The notes: generated from the sequence alone by a model not told the origin. Shown: positions 26,323 to 38,510, counted from the first letter of the stretch. The stretch is 62,240 nt of DNA from Alphaproteobacteria bacterium (GCA_030425145.1 JAUHVK010000027.1:1-62240); one strand, 5' to 3'. Numbers and translations: made by a program.

Positions 26323-27999
26323 TTAAAACAGCCCTTCGATCTGGCCCGCGTCGTTCAGGCGGATGTTTTCCGCTGAAGGTACACGCGGCAGGCCCGGCAT
26401 GGTCATGATTTCACCGCAAACCACCACGATGAACCCCGCCCCAGCCGACAAGCGCACTTCGCGCACTGGCACCGAATGCCCGGTCGGCGCACCGCGGCGG
26501 TTCGGATCGGTTGTAAAGGAGTACTGCGTCTTCGCCATACAGACTGGCAGATGACCATAGCCCTGCTCTTCCCAGAGCTTGAGCTGATCGCGAATCTTCT
26601 GATCCATCAGCGCCTCGTCCGCACGGTAAATGCGCTTGGCGATGGTCTGGATCTTATCGGCCAACGACATCTCGTCCGGATAGATCGGTGCGAAATTCGC
26701 CTGACCTGCATCCGCCACCTCGGCCACCTTGCGCGCCAGATCGGCCGAGCCTTTCGACCCCAGTTCCCAGTGACGCGACAGCACCGCTTCCGCGCCGTGC
26801 TCTTTCACAAAGGTCTTGATCGCCTCGATCTCGGCATCCGTGTCGGTGACAAAGTGGTTGATCGCCACGACAACCGGCACGCCGAAAGACTTGAGGTTCT
26901 CGATGTGACGGCCAAGGTTCGGGCAACCTTTCTTGACCGCATCGACATTCTCTGCACCCAGATCGGCTTTTGCCACGCCACCATTCATCTTCATCGCACG
27001 CACGGTGGCCACGCAGACCACAACGGACGGCGCAATACCCGCCTTGCGGCACTTGATGTTCATGAACTTCTCAGCACCAAGGTCGGCCCCGAAACCAGCT
27101 TCGGTCACAACGTAATCTGCCAGCTTGAGCGCCGTGGTCGTCGCGATCACCGAGTTACAGCCATGCGCGATATTGGCGAACGGGCCGCCATGCACAAAGG
27201 CCGGGTTGTTCTCGAGCGTCTGCACGAGGTTCGGCTGCATCGCATCCTTGAGCAGCACGGTCATTGCGCCTTCGGCCTTGATATCGCGGCAGTAGACCGG
27301 GCTCCGGTCACGGCGATAGGCCACGATCATGTCGCCCAGACGCTTTTCGAGATCCTTGAGGTCTTTCGCAAGGCAGAGGATGGCCATGACTTCGGAGGCC
27401 ACGGTGATGTCGAACCCGGCTTCGCGCGGGAAGCCGTTGGCAACGCCGCCCAGCGAACAGGTGATTTGACGCAGAGCGCGGTCATTCATGTCGACCACAC
27501 GGCGCCAGACGACGCGACGGATGTCGATATCCTGCTCGTTGCCCCAGTAAATGTGGTTGTCGAGCATCGCGGACAGCAGGCTGTGCGCGCTGGTGATCGC
27601 GTGGAAATCGCCGGTGAAGTGGAGGTTCATATCCTCCATCGGCACCACCTGCGCATAGCCACCGCCAGCCGCGCCACCTTTCATGCCGAAGTTCGGTCCA
27701 AGCGATGCTTCGCGGATGCAGATCATGGCTTTCTTGCCGATATGGTTCAGACCGTCGCCCAGACCCACGGTTGTGGTCGTCTTTCCCTCACCCGCCGGGG
27801 TCGGGTTGATCGCTGTCACAAGGATCAGCTTGCCGTTCGGGCGATCCTGCACCGAATTGATGAAGGACTGGCTGACCTTGGCCTTGTCGTGGCCATAGGG
27901 CAGCAGGTCGTCAGACCCGATCCCGATTTTTTCACCGATCTCCATGATGGGGCGCTTCTGCGCCTCGCGGGCGATCTCGATATCCGATTTGTACGACAT
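26323..27999 (-). CDS. fhs: formate--tetrahydrofolate ligase
   Basis: A 558-aa formyltetrahydrofolate synthetase that joins formate to THF using ATP. The nucleotide-binding loop [14 protein letters not shown] lies at 67-80, followed by the family blocks [18 protein letters not shown] and [13 protein letters not shown]. In marine Rhodobacterales Fhs is used in both directions in C1 metabolism of methylated compounds such as DMSP-derived or choline-derived formyl units. It is paired with folD. Confidence 0.97.
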   Translation of the reverse strand: MSYKSDIEIAREAQKRPIMEIGEKIGIGSDDLLPYGHDKAKVSQSFINSVQDRPNGKLILVTAINPTPAGEGKTTTTVGLGDGLNHIGKKAMICIREASLGPNFGMKGGAAGGGYAQVVPMEDMNLHFTGDFHAITSAHSLLSAMLDNHIYWGNEQDIDIRRVVWRRVVDMNDRALRQITCSLGGVANGFPREAGFDITVASEVMAILCLAKDLKDLEKRLGDMIVAYRRDRSPVYCRDIKAEGAMTVLLKDAMQPNLVQTLENNPAFVHGGPFANIAHGCNSVIATTTALKLADYVVTEAGFGADLGAEKFMNIKCRKAGIAPSVVVCVATVRAMKMNGGVAKADLGAENVDAVKKGCPNLGRHIENLKSFGVPVVVAINHFVTDTDAEIEAIKTFVKEHGAEAVLSRHWELGSKGSADLARKVAEVADAGQANFAPIYPDEMSLADKIQTIAKRIYRADEALMDQKIRDQLKLWEEQGYGHLPVCMAKTQYSFTTDPNRRGAPTGHSVPVREVRLSAGAGFIVVVCGEIMTMPGLPRVPSAENIRLNDAGQIEGLF

Positions 28000-28146
28000 G
28001 AAAGGGCTCCCCTGTTCGGAACGTCATTGCCCCACGCATACAGTTGCGCACCAGAGCCGTGGCGCAGTGAAACCGACACTTCCAAGCAAAACTGCGGCGG
28101 GAACGACGACGCCTCGACGCCAATCGGAAACATCACCGCATTTGCG

Positions 28147-28743
28147 TTACGCGCGGGCTTCGTCGAGATGCGGCCATACAGGTTGATCCGGGACATGCAA
28201 ACGCAGGGTGTCGCCGACCTGCAACGTCCCGGGCCGTTCGACCCATGCAGTCACACCTCTGCGATTCTGCGCAGCGGCCTTGAACGCCTTGCCCTTGCCG
28301 GGATGCACCTTCTCGATCTCCCGCGCCGGAAGGTGGCAGGGTCGGTTTTCCATATCAAGAATCAGCGTCGCTCCGTCCGTCACCTGGAGGCGCGACGACG
28401 GTGGAACAAGCGTGAAATCGGGAATGCCCTCGATTACCAGCGAAGCGCCAAGCCAAACCGGGTCGATCACTTCCAACCCCATCTCGCACGCGATCATGGA
28501 AAGCTCTTCCGCCCCCACGACCGACAATTGGCGCACATTCGCGATCTCGGTCCCCCGAGGATATTGCGTTGTGACCCGGCTGCAGGACAGCCGTGTGCGC
28601 CCGGAATGCCGTTCGCCAACCGGACCGTCAAAACCAAGCTCCAACCTGTCCGCGGGCGCCGACAGGATTGCCTCGCCTTCAACTGGAACACGACCGATCC
28701 ATCGGATCACGGCGGTGAAATCGGTGGGTTTCAATGCGGGCAT
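28147..28743 (-). CDS. MOSC-domain protein
   Basis: A 198-aa protein with a MOSC domain (the C-terminal fold of molybdenum-cofactor sulfurase and YiiM). The conserved cysteine is in NRPCHLPAREIEK, near residue 139, and RRGVTAWVERPG follows. MOSC proteins act in sulfur transfer to Moco or detoxify N-hydroxylated bases with it. The start at 28743 is chosen where family homology begins. It stands alone between ftsH and fhs. The molybdoenzyme SoxC is encoded elsewhere in this window, but no direct link is evident. Confidence 0.85.
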   Translation of the reverse strand: MPALKPTDFTAVIRWIGRVPVEGEAILSAPADRLELGFDGPVGERHSGRTRLSCSRVTTQYPRGTEIANVRQLSVVGAEELSMIACEMGLEVIDPVWLGASLVIEGIPDFTLVPPSSRLQVTDGATLILDMENRPCHLPAREIEKVHPGKGKAFKAAAQNRRGVTAWVERPGTLQVGDTLRLHVPDQPVWPHLDEARA

Positions 28744-28824
28744 TCTATCATCTCCGAAACAGTTGCCGCAGATGACCCCGACGTACGTCAAAGGACAACC
28801 CGAAACCTGCTGCCACAAAAAGAA

Positions 28825-28850
28825 ACCCCGGCACTGCTGGGTGCCGGGGT
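28825..28850 (-). terminator. intrinsic terminator after ftsH
   Basis: A 10-bp perfect stem (ACCCCGGCAC, loop of six) followed on the minus strand by TTTCTTTTT. It lies 23 bases after the ftsH stop and ends the tol-pal-tilS-ftsH block. Confidence 0.8.
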
Positions 28851-28872
28851 CTTCAGACGTCTTGCAAATGCA

Positions 28873-30789
<1,917 letters not shown>

Positions 30790-30867
30790 GGAAAATTCTC
30801 CTGAAATTGACAGGGGCGGGAAGGCCCGCGTCTCTTTCCACATAACATAGACATGCGCAGCCCGTGT

Positions 30868-32208
30868 TCAATGCGAAAGACAAAATGCCTCAAATCCGGT
30901 GTCAGGCCGCCCAAGCACATGCCGAGTGGCCTCCAAGTCCGGACCAAACCCAAGAACCGGGCAGGCCAAGAGCGTGTCTCCCGACCAAACCGACGGCAAG
31001 GATAACGCTGCCCGAAATGGCAGTGCCGGATCACATGACGCTTTGACCTGACGCCACCCGTCTTCACCCAAGGCGCGCAAAACGGCTGCCGATGAAAACA
31101 CCCCGAGTGGGTCTGTCACGTGCCATTGGCCATCCCAAAGCTCGCCCAAGCGCGTATCGGCACCCGCGACAGCCGCCGCCTCTCGGACAAACCGCAATTG
31201 GTCCTTTTCCACCAACACTTCGGCCCCGTGCAGCGTCCCACCCTTGCCAGACAGAACCTGCCGCAGCAAAGCCTCACTCGCGGCAAAACGGGGCCGATAG
31301 TCCGACCCGCTGACATAGCGCAACGCGGCGGTCAGCAACCGCCAACGCGTCTCCTCATCCAGCGCGGCGAAACCGTCGCGCGCCAAGACCACCTGCCCGG
31401 GCGGAGCATCCCTGCAAAGCCTGTGCACGACATCCACCAGTCGCGCCGTCAAACCATCGCGCGCACGGGCCATCCGCTTGGCGGTATCCGACAGATGCTG
31501 TGCGTCGATCCCCTCCTGACTCAAGAGGTTTAACACTTTGCGAAAGCGGACCCGCTCGAAGTCGCTGTTTTCGTTGCTGGGGTCATCGACCCACCGGCCT
31601 TTCAGCACCGTCAGATGGTGCCGCAGCTCGTCGCGCCCCATGTCCAGACAGGGGCGCAACACCGAATAACCCGGCAGAACCATTTGGCGCGGAGGCGCAT
31701 CGCCGGTCAGGTCATCCGGCGACATTTCGGGAACGACATGCGCGTGCGGGGCAATGTCACGTGCGGCCCGCATCCCCGACAGACCGTCCACTCCAGCGCC
31801 ACGGGCAAGGCGCATCAACACGGTTTCCGCCTGATCATCGCGGGTGTGGGCAAAAAGAACATGCCGCACATTCCCGCGCCATCGGTCGATCAGCGCAAGC
31901 CGCGCACGTCGAGCAGCATCCTGAACATTGCCCGCACCATCCCAGTGCCAGCGCAGTGTCGCATGGGGCCAGCCCAAAGCCGCGCACTCTTCGGCAACCA
32001 TCGCAGCCTCAGCTGCACTTTCGGCCCGCAATCCGTGATCCACCGTCACGACCCAAAGCCTTACGCCATAGAAGCGGGTCCAATTATGGGCCAGCACCAG
32101 CATGGCCATGCTGTCGCCACCACCAGATACGGCTAAGCCGAGATCAGAGGGAAAGTTGGGGCCAAGAAGCTGGCCCATGGCGTCGGCAAACCGCTGCGAC
32201 AGCGGCAT
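30868..32208 (-). CDS. tilS: tRNA(Ile)-lysidine synthetase
   Basis: TilS converts C34 of the CAU-anticodon tRNA-Ile to lysidine so it reads AUA. The 446-aa protein has the PP-loop AVSGGGDSMAM (28-33 SGGGDS) and the downstream AHTRDDQAETVLMRLARG block, then C-terminal tRNA-binding domains. The ATG at 32208 is used; a GTG at 32217 would add three residues and overlap the ybgF stop as GTGA. Neither has a clear ribosome site, so coupling to ybgF translation is likely. Confidence 0.95.
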   Translation of the reverse strand: MPLSQRFADAMGQLLGPNFPSDLGLAVSGGGDSMAMLVLAHNWTRFYGVRLWVVTVDHGLRAESAAEAAMVAEECAALGWPHATLRWHWDGAGNVQDAARRARLALIDRWRGNVRHVLFAHTRDDQAETVLMRLARGAGVDGLSGMRAARDIAPHAHVVPEMSPDDLTGDAPPRQMVLPGYSVLRPCLDMGRDELRHHLTVLKGRWVDDPSNENSDFERVRFRKVLNLLSQEGIDAQHLSDTAKRMARARDGLTARLVDVVHRLCRDAPPGQVVLARDGFAALDEETRWRLLTAALRYVSGSDYRPRFAASEALLRQVLSGKGGTLHGAEVLVEKDQLRFVREAAAVAGADTRLGELWDGQWHVTDPLGVFSSAAVLRALGEDGWRQVKASCDPALPFRAALSLPSVWSGDTLLACPVLGFGPDLEATRHVLGRPDTGFEAFCLSH

Positions 32209-32213
32209 CTCGC

Positions 32214-33035
32214 TCACTGGCAATTGAACCGGGCTTTGGCCGTTTCCGCCTGTGCAATGGCGTCGCTGCTGCCGGGATAGCGCCCCGCCACCTCGTTCAG
32301 CGTCACACAGGCCTCGGCCACGTTTCCAAGAACACCCAATGCCGTACCAAGCCGCCACAGCGCCTCCGGGCCTGCGGCATCGTCGGGATAACCAGCATAG
32401 GCGTCCAGAAACCGGCGCGCCGCATCACGGGTGTTGCCGAGCCCCTCAAGAGCGCGGCCTTCTGCAACAAGTGCCTGCGCCTCTAGCGGTCCGCCCGGAT
32501 AGGTCTGGCGAAAGGCCGCAAACTGGTCTGCGGCGGATTGAAAGTCACTGTTGGCGAGCGCCTCCCCGGCTCGCCGAAAGTCCGTCTCTTCACCAACGGC
32601 CAATTCTGATCCCCCGGCCTGTGGCGTGGTGACCGGCGCTGCTGGGACCGAGGGCGCTTCGGGCGCACCGCCAAGGGTCGGGACCTGACCCAATGTGCCG
32701 ATGTCGCAGCCGGTTTCCATCTCGCAGAGGCGGAACTCCAGATCGCCAAGACGGCGCGCGCCGTCTTCGGCAACCCGGCTGACCCGGAACTCAAGCTCTT
32801 CGGTCTTGGCAGTCAGCCGCTGCAATTCGCTTTCGATCGCGTTGATGCGATCCAGCGCACCGGGGGGCAACGCGACCGAGGTTCCGCCGGTTGTGCTCAG
32901 CTCGCGTTTGAGCTTTTGGATCTCGACAAACAGCACCGAGATGTCCTGACGGATATCCGCAAGCGTTTCCTGTGCCTGCCCCGCAACCGGTGCAAGCGCC
33001 AAGGCACAACTAATAAGAACCCCTTTCAGACGCAT
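32214..33035 (-). CDS. ybgF: Tol-Pal system protein YbgF/CpoB
   Basis: A 273-aa periplasmic protein with signal peptide (about 1-22), an N-terminal coiled coil (about 25-95) rich in heptads, a Gly/Pro linker (about 115-145) and C-terminal TPR-like repeats (about 150-273) ending FNCQ. CpoB coordinates outer-membrane constriction with peptidoglycan synthesis in division. It is 11 bases after pal. Its stop overlaps a possible GTG start of tilS. Confidence 0.93.
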   Translation of the reverse strand: MRLKGVLISCALALAPVAGQAQETLADIRQDISVLFVEIQKLKRELSTTGGTSVALPPGALDRINAIESELQRLTAKTEELEFRVSRVAEDGARRLGDLEFRLCEMETGCDIGTLGQVPTLGGAPEAPSVPAAPVTTPQAGGSELAVGEETDFRRAGEALANSDFQSAADQFAAFRQTYPGGPLEAQALVAEGRALEGLGNTRDAARRFLDAYAGYPDDAAGPEALWRLGTALGVLGNVAEACVTLNEVAGRYPGSSDAIAQAETAKARFNCQ

Positions 33036-33046
33036 GGCAGTCTCCG

Positions 33047-33565
33047 TCAGCCGGTCAGTCCGGCGGAAATGATGGTCACGGCCCGGCGGTTCTTGGCATA
33101 GCAGGATTCTTCCGAGCAGATCTCGATCGGCCGTTCCTTGCCATAGCTGACAAAGCGCAAGCGGTTCGAAGGCACACCCTGTGCAATCAGGTATTCCATG
33201 ACCGAGTTGGCGCGGCGCGCGCCAAGCGCGAGGTTGTAGGCCCGTGTGCCCTGCTCGTCCGCGTGACCTTCGATCACCGCGTTATAATCGGAGTTGGTCA
33301 ACAGCCACTGGACCTGCCCATCAAGCGTTGCCCGCGCTTCAGGGCTGAGCGTCGATTGATCGACGGCAAAAAGCACGCGGTCACCGACGGTTTGCTGGAA
33401 ATACGCCGGTGAACTGGGGTCGTTGACGCTACCGGGAAGGATGCCCCCGGCGCTGCCTGTCGCTGCGTTCAGATCGACCGCACCATTGTCGAAGCGGTTG
33501 GCATTGGTACAGGCTGAGACCGCCAGAACGGCGATCAGCATGGTGAGTTTCGCGGAAAGTCGCAT
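33047..33565 (-). CDS. pal: peptidoglycan-associated lipoprotein Pal
   Basis: An outer-membrane lipoprotein of 172 aa. The lipobox is AVSAC with lipidated Cys19, and a C-terminal OmpA-like peptidoglycan-binding domain has VIEGHADEQGTRAYNLALG and ANSVMEYLIAQGV. It tethers the outer membrane to peptidoglycan and binds TolB. A 135-base gap holding a long palindrome separates it from tolB, so it may have separate transcription or processing. Confidence 0.97.
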   Translation of the reverse strand: MRLSAKLTMLIAVLAVSACTNANRFDNGAVDLNAATGSAGGILPGSVNDPSSPAYFQQTVGDRVLFAVDQSTLSPEARATLDGQVQWLLTNSDYNAVIEGHADEQGTRAYNLALGARRANSVMEYLIAQGVPSNRLRFVSYGKERPIEICSEESCYAKNRRAVTIISAGLTG

Positions 33566-33640
33566 GAGATGTCCTGCTCTCTTATGATTGGTCCGAAACT
33601 ATCACAGCCACATCGCTGCGCCTAGTCATCTGCCGCGTAA

Positions 33641-33664
33641 CAGAATCTTCGTACGAAGATTCTG
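33641..33664. repeat. perfect 24-bp palindrome in the tolB-pal gap
   Basis: A loop-less perfect palindrome whose left half is CAGAATCTTCGT. It lies 37 bases after the tolB stop and 76 before the pal start. There is no T run. It could be an operator, an RNA-processing hairpin or an attenuator that sets the Pal:TolB ratio; the role is unknown. Confidence 0.7.
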
Positions 33665-33700
33665 ACGCCTGCTCATTAAATTTTGGTGACGTCCAAAAGG

Positions 33701-35026
33701 TCACTGAAGTGGCCCCCAGCTTGGGTCCGAGGCACCTTCGGGTGTCCGAACGCGCTTCAGGTTCCGGCCCGAGATATCGACGGTGTAAAGCGACGACGCC
33801 CCTTGTGCGCCCTGCGTCTCACGCGCGAACATGATCACGCGCCCATTGGGCGCCCAGGTCGGTCCTTCATCGAGAAACGACGCTGTGAGTAGCCGCTCTT
33901 CCGATCCGTCCGTCCGCATCACTCCGATATGGAACCGGCCTGCATTCTGCTTTGTAAAGGCGATCATGTCGCCCCTTGGCGACCAGACGGGTGTCGAATA
34001 CCGCCCCTGTCCAAAGCTGATCCGACGTGCTTCACCGCCGCTGGCCGACATCACATAGAGTTGCTGTGTGCCCGACCGATCGCTTTCGAACACAATCTGG
34101 CTGCCATCCGGCGAATAGCTCGGTGCGGTTTCGATCGATGGCGCACTGGTCAACTGACGTACGCCGCCGCTGCCAATATCCATCGCCCAGATGTCGGTGT
34201 TTGACCCTTGGGTGAGCGAATACACCACGGTCTGGCCATTGGGTGCAAAACGCGGCGCAAAGCTCATCACACCATCCTGCCCTTGGAGGATGCGGCTTTG
34301 CACCGTCCCAACTTCGAGCACATGCACACGCGGCATCCCGGTTTCGTAGCTTGTATACAGTACGCGCTGACCGTCCTCGGAAAAGCGTGGTGCCAGAACA
34401 AGCGCATTGCCGCCGGTCAGGTACTGCACGTTGGCCCCATCGTAATCCATCACCGCAAGACGCTTGGACCGCTGGTCTTTCGGTCCGCTTTCCGACACGA
34501 AAACCACGCGGCTGTCGAAATAGCCGCCTTCGCCTGTGATCCGGCTGTAGACCTGATCCGCCACCTTATGCGCCATCCGCCGCCAGCCATCGGCGGTACC
34601 GGCAAACTGCATGCCCTGCCCCAGTTCGGTGCCGGCGAACACGTCCCAGACCCGGAACTTGACCACCACACGCCCGCCTTCGGAACTCACAGCACCGGTG
34701 ACCAGCGCCTGAGCGTTGATCGCCTTCCAATCGGCAAACTGCACCGGGCTGCCGAAACTGGTGATCTGGCTGATATGCGCCTCGCGCGGCACCTCGCGGA
34801 AAAGCCCGGTCCCCGTCAGGTCCTCGGCCACCACGCGGGCGATCTGCTGGGCAAGCGCTTGCCCTCCGGCGCTTTCCGCCACGAAATCGGGCACTGCATA
34901 GGGCAACGGTTCAACCACACCTTCGGTGATCTCGATCCGCAAGGGACCTCCCTGCGCCAAAGCCACTCCTGGCGCGCTGACCGCCATTAGAATTACAGCC
35001 AGCAACGACGCGACGACCTGTTTCAT
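33701..35026 (-). CDS. tolB: Tol-Pal system translocation protein TolB
   Basis: A periplasmic 441-aa protein with signal peptide (about 1-24). It has an N-terminal alpha/beta domain (about 25-160) and a six-bladed beta-propeller with repeated segments such as [30 protein letters not shown] and [13 protein letters not shown]. It shuttles between TolA and Pal during envelope constriction. Its ATG overlaps the tolA stop as ATGA, so translation is coupled. Confidence 0.97.
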   Translation of the reverse strand: MKQVVASLLAVILMAVSAPGVALAQGGPLRIEITEGVVEPLPYAVPDFVAESAGGQALAQQIARVVAEDLTGTGLFREVPREAHISQITSFGSPVQFADWKAINAQALVTGAVSSEGGRVVVKFRVWDVFAGTELGQGMQFAGTADGWRRMAHKVADQVYSRITGEGGYFDSRVVFVSESGPKDQRSKRLAVMDYDGANVQYLTGGNALVLAPRFSEDGQRVLYTSYETGMPRVHVLEVGTVQSRILQGQDGVMSFAPRFAPNGQTVVYSLTQGSNTDIWAMDIGSGGVRQLTSAPSIETAPSYSPDGSQIVFESDRSGTQQLYVMSASGGEARRISFGQGRYSTPVWSPRGDMIAFTKQNAGRFHIGVMRTDGSEERLLTASFLDEGPTWAPNGRVIMFARETQGAQGASSLYTVDISGRNLKRVRTPEGASDPSWGPLQ

Positions 35027-36168
35027 CGGATCCTCATACTCTCGGGGTTGAACGTCATCTCGACGGTCTTCCACTGGTCAAATTTCTCTGGCGGGAGGTT
35101 ATACCCATCGCCCTGACACCGCAAAATCGCGCGGCGGGCGGCCTGAAACGCCGTATCCACCGCTGTCCCGCTGCCGCCCTCTGACGACAGCATTCTCAAG
35201 CTAGAACTCACGACACGACCGGATCGATCCATGTCGAAGCCAACAGTCACCGTCACATTCGATGCCTGTGACCCAACGTCCACAACCCAGCAATCCTGAA
35301 CGGCGATACGAAAACCGTCGGTTTCGCCTTGCGTCATCGGAGGCCCGCTGGTCGTACCTGTGCTTTCTCCGGCCAACGCCTCTTCCAGCGCCCCTGCAAT
35401 TGCCGAGGCCGTGGCGTCGGCCGCCGCTGTGTCCCGCTGCGGCGCTGGCTCCGGCTCGGCGGCAGGCGTTTGTGCTGGTTCCGATGGCGCTTCCGCCGTT
35501 TGCGACGGCGCCGGCGCGGGACGGTTCGGACGCACCTGCGGCCGCATCGATGCGCTCGGCGCTCGGCTCGGCTCTTCGGCTTCGGTTACGATCTCGGTTG
35601 TCGCTGCTTCTGGCGCTGTCGCCTGTTGCTCTTCGCTCTCGGTCACGTCCGGAGTCTCCGACCGCTCAACCGTTTCCTGCACCTCGGGGGCAACCTCAGC
35701 CTCAGGCGCGGGCTCAGGCACGGCTTCGGGCGCGACACGCGGGGCCGGACGCGGGATCGGGCGCAAGGCTACGTCCGGCGCTTCAACCTCGGGCACCGGT
35801 TCTGGCGCGGGCGGCTGCGGCAGCGTTTCGACAACCTCCGGTTCCGGCGTCGGCGCAACAGGTTGCGGCACCGGATCGGGTTCCGACACGACAGGCTCCA
35901 CCGGCTCGGGGCGCGGTGTTGGTTGTTCCTCGACCACGGGAGGGGTCGGGGGCTGCTCCTCGATCTCCGGCTGCGGCAATGCCGTAGGCTCCGCGCCTAG
36001 CGTGGGTGCGGCCTGCGGCTGCATCATTGCGGCGAACTGCGCCTCGGAAATGACCGAAACCTCGGCCACTTGAACCTCTGGTGGATCACTACGGAACATG
36101 CCGCCTAACAGCGCCCAGAGGATCAGAATCCCATGGGCGGCTCCCGAGATATAATGGCCCGTATGCAC
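35023..36168 (-). CDS. tolA: TolA-like energy-transducing protein
   Basis: A 381-aa protein with a single N-terminal TM (about 7-24), a long low-complexity Pro/Glu/Ala stalk (about 50-265) and a C-terminal globular TonB/TolA-like domain (about 285-381) with [21 protein letters not shown]. It spans the periplasm between TolQR and TolB/Pal. The stalk is Pro-Glu rich, unlike the Ala/Lys helix of E. coli TolA, which is typical for this group. It follows tolR by 8 bases. Confidence 0.93.
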   Translation of the reverse strand: MHTGHYISGAAHGILILWALLGGMFRSDPPEVQVAEVSVISEAQFAAMMQPQAAPTLGAEPTALPQPEIEEQPPTPPVVEEQPTPRPEPVEPVVSEPDPVPQPVAPTPEPEVVETLPQPPAPEPVPEVEAPDVALRPIPRPAPRVAPEAVPEPAPEAEVAPEVQETVERSETPDVTESEEQQATAPEAATTEIVTEAEEPSRAPSASMRPQVRPNRPAPAPSQTAEAPSEPAQTPAAEPEPAPQRDTAAADATASAIAGALEEALAGESTGTTSGPPMTQGETDGFRIAVQDCWVVDVGSQASNVTVTVGFDMDRSGRVVSSSLRMLSSEGGSGTAVDTAFQAARRAILRCQGDGYNLPPEKFDQWKTVEMTFNPESMRIR

Positions 36169-36176
36169 TGCCCGCC

Positions 36177-36647
36177 TCAGCCATCCGACCCGTCAAGCGC
36201 CGGACCGCCGATATCGGTCACAAGACCGATCGAACTGAACCCACCCGCATTCAAGGCACCCATGATCTGGGCAACCACCTCATAGGTGACGGTGCCATCA
36301 GCCCGCAGGAACACCCGGTCATCCGCACGTTCAGCTGCGATCGCGCGCAACCGCGGCACCAGATCCTCGCGCGGAACTTCGGTGTTCTGGATCGACACGA
36401 CACCATCCGCCGAAATCGTCACCGTCAATGGCTCTTCGGTTTCGGATGGCAGGGCCGAAGCGGCGGTTTTGGGCAACTCGACCGGCACGCCCACTGTCAG
36501 CAACGGGGCTGCCACCATGAAGATGATCAATAGAACCATCATCACGTCCACAAAGGGCGTGACGTTGATCTCAGACATTGGCATCGCGCGGCTCTTGCGC
36601 CGTCTGCGCCCGCCGCCTCCACCTGATTTGACGACGCTTCCACCCAT
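36177..36647 (-). CDS. tolR: TolR, proton-channel subunit (ExbD family)
   Basis: A 156-aa protein with a basic Gly/Arg N-terminus, one TM segment (FVDVMMVLLIIFMVAAP, about residues 31-47) holding the proton-relevant Asp in FVDVMM, and a periplasmic ExbD domain. With TolQ it powers TolA. It sits 3 bases after tolQ. Confidence 0.96.
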   Translation of the reverse strand: MGGSVVKSGGGGGRRRRKSRAMPMSEINVTPFVDVMMVLLIIFMVAAPLLTVGVPVELPKTAASALPSETEEPLTVTISADGVVSIQNTEVPREDLVPRLRAIAAERADDRVFLRADGTVTYEVVAQIMGALNAGGFSSIGLVTDIGGPALDGSDG

Positions 36648-36650
36648 CGC

Positions 36651-37346
36651 TCAGCTGTCCAACTGGCGGCTGAGAATGGTCGAGAACTCGTCGGCAAAGG
36701 ATTCGTAACCTGCAAGGATGCGGTCACTGTCCGCCGAAAGCTTGTTGTAGAACACAACCGCCGGGATCGCGGCCAGAAGGCCAAGCCCTGTCGCCAGAAG
36801 CGCCTCGGCGATACCGGGCGCCACAACCACGAGCGACGTGTTCTGCTGCTGCGCAATTTCGACAAAGGCGTGCATGATACCCCAGACGGTACCGAAGAGA
36901 CCGACAAACGGCGCCACCGAACCGACCGTCGCAAGAACGGCAAGGTTCTTCTGCAAATCCTCGGCTTCTTTCTGGATCGCCACATCCATCGACCGGTCGA
37001 TCCGGGCGTGTGCCCCAGCGATCAACCCACCATCATCGCGGTGCGACCGACGCCATTCTGTCATTCCGGCGGCAAAGACCCGTTTCGCACGTCCGTTCGG
37101 TTCGGGACCGATGTCGTCAAAAAGCTCGTCCAGAGGCTCGCCCGACCAGAAGGCCCGATCAAATTCGGCGGCTTCCACCCGCGCCCTGCGATAGGCAATC
37201 AGCTTGTCAAAGATGATCGCCCACGCCCAGAAGGACGCGGCGGTCAACAAGATCATGACAAGCTTGACCGTAAGGGTGGCGCGCGCAAAAAGGCCCCACA
37301 TGGAGAAATCAATCTCCTGCGCCAGCGCAAGTGTTTCTGCTTCCAT
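36651..37346 (-). CDS. tolQ: TolQ, proton-channel subunit (MotA/TolQ/ExbB family)
   Basis: A 231-aa inner-membrane protein with three TM segments (about 18-38, 138-160 and 172-194). The conserved TVGSVAPFVGLFGTVWGIM lies before TM2. The start at 37346 is set by AGCAGG; longer frames add a basic stretch. It is the first tol gene, 117 bases after ybgC. Confidence 0.96.
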   Translation of the reverse strand: MEAETLALAQEIDFSMWGLFARATLTVKLVMILLTAASFWAWAIIFDKLIAYRRARVEAAEFDRAFWSGEPLDELFDDIGPEPNGRAKRVFAAGMTEWRRSHRDDGGLIAGAHARIDRSMDVAIQKEAEDLQKNLAVLATVGSVAPFVGLFGTVWGIMHAFVEIAQQQNTSLVVVAPGIAEALLATGLGLLAAIPAVVFYNKLSADSDRILAGYESFADEFSTILSRQLDS

Positions 37347-37463
37347 TAGCCTGCTCTTTAGCCAGTTGGCCCGTGTTTCTCGGGCTCTCATTACCAACTT
37401 CAATACCGCAATTGCAGGGGAAACACCAACACAATGGCGTCAGAATGCACGGTTTCCGTGCTG

Positions 37464-37853
37464 CTAGTGTATTCGGCGGCGAATATTCGCCGGGAGCCGC
37501 GCCGGTGCACCGCCCTCTCCCACACAGACCACGGTCACCTCGGCTTGAAACAGCAGGTCTTCACCGCGAATGACATCCTGAAACATGATGAGCCGCACGC
37601 CTGTGACGGTCTTGACGACTGTCCGCACCAGCAATTCGTCATCGAATTTCGCGGGTTTCAGATAATCCGCCTCGACGCGCCGCACGACAAAGACCACACC
37701 ATCCTGTTCGCGCATCGCGTTCTGATCAACACCCAGCGACCGCACCCAGTCGGACCGCGCCCGTTCGATATAACGCAGGTAGTTTGCGTAATAGACGATC
37801 CCGCCCATGTCGGTGTCTTCGTAGTACACACGGATCGGTAATTCGTGGACCAT
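37464..37853 (-). CDS. ybgC: YbgC-family acyl-CoA thioesterase of the tol-pal operon
   Basis: A 129-aa hotdog-fold thioesterase with the YbgC signature RVYYEDTDMGGIVYYANYLRYIERAR cut here to YEDTDMGGIVYYANYL; the aspartate in EDTDMGG is catalytic. It acts on acyl-CoA or acyl-ACP at the inner membrane. Its ATG overlaps the stop of the upstream unknown gene as TGATG. It leads into tolQ as in most proteobacteria. Confidence 0.95.
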   Translation of the reverse strand: MVHELPIRVYYEDTDMGGIVYYANYLRYIERARSDWVRSLGVDQNAMREQDGVVFVVRRVEADYLKPAKFDDELLVRTVVKTVTGVRLIMFQDVIRGEDLLFQAEVTVVCVGEGGAPARLPANIRRRIH

Positions 37854-38494
37854 CAGTTCGCTCCGCCCTGCGCCACCTTCATCCGCGCCGACAGGCGCAG
37901 CGCATGGCTGGAATCATCGGCCATCGCAGGCATGACCGGATCATACGCCGCTCGGATCAGCGCGCCGATCTCGGGCCGCAGCACCACCCGTCCATCCTCC
38001 AACTTGCCCAATGGCGACCGGTCGGTGAACGCCACATCGGACCAGAGCAGCATCGACTGCACCACCTGATTCAGCGCCAGCGTCTCCGCAGGCTGCGCCG
38101 CCAGCACATCATCCATCCGCAGGAAGATGAAACAGGCCTTGATCGCGCCCGCCGCATCAAAGCGGAACACCCGGTACTGATTGGCGTCCGCCTCCGACAA
38201 GCGCGCGACCAATGGCTCCAGCCCGTCGATCAATCGATCCAGATCGGGCACCGCAAGCAATTCGTTCCAGTCACGGAAAAAGAACACCATCATGTTGGTG
38301 CCGATCTCGGGGTCGGTTTCTGCCATCTGGTGCCCGGCCATCGCGCAGACCGCTTCCAAAGCCCCTTTCACCACCAAAAGGGTCGAATCCTCCACCCCGA
38401 ATACGATCGGCGCGATCGGACGTCCCCAGCGGGCAAACAGATAGCTCCCATCGGACCGGGTGAAAAACCGCTCAACCTCGGCTGCGTCCATCAT
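37853..38494 (-). CDS. conserved unknown protein between ruvB and ybgC, 213 aa
   Basis: I do not recognise a domain. The 213-aa cytoplasmic-looking protein starts MMDAAEVERFFTRSDGSYLF, has no signal peptide or TM, and contains VFGVEDSTLLVVKGALEAV, a Met-rich MMVFFFRDWNEL segment and SMLLWSDVAFTDRSPLG. The ATG at 38494 is preferred over GTG at 38500 because a GGGGG ribosome site sits at proper distance. It is translationally coupled to ybgC, so a link to the Tol-Pal envelope system is possible. Confidence 0.8.
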   Translation of the reverse strand: MMDAAEVERFFTRSDGSYLFARWGRPIAPIVFGVEDSTLLVVKGALEAVCAMAGHQMAETDPEIGTNMMVFFFRDWNELLAVPDLDRLIDGLEPLVARLSEADANQYRVFRFDAAGAIKACFIFLRMDDVLAAQPAETLALNQVVQSMLLWSDVAFTDRSPLGKLEDGRVVLRPEIGALIRAAYDPVMPAMADDSSHALRLSARMKVAQGGAN

Positions 38495-38510
38495 GGGCAC
38501 CGCCCCCCTG

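Noticed and set aside
35262-36073. Several Arg-, Ala- or Ser/Gly-rich plus-strand frames opposite tolA
   Set aside because: They arise from the Pro/Glu/Ala low-complexity stalk of TolA read backwards.
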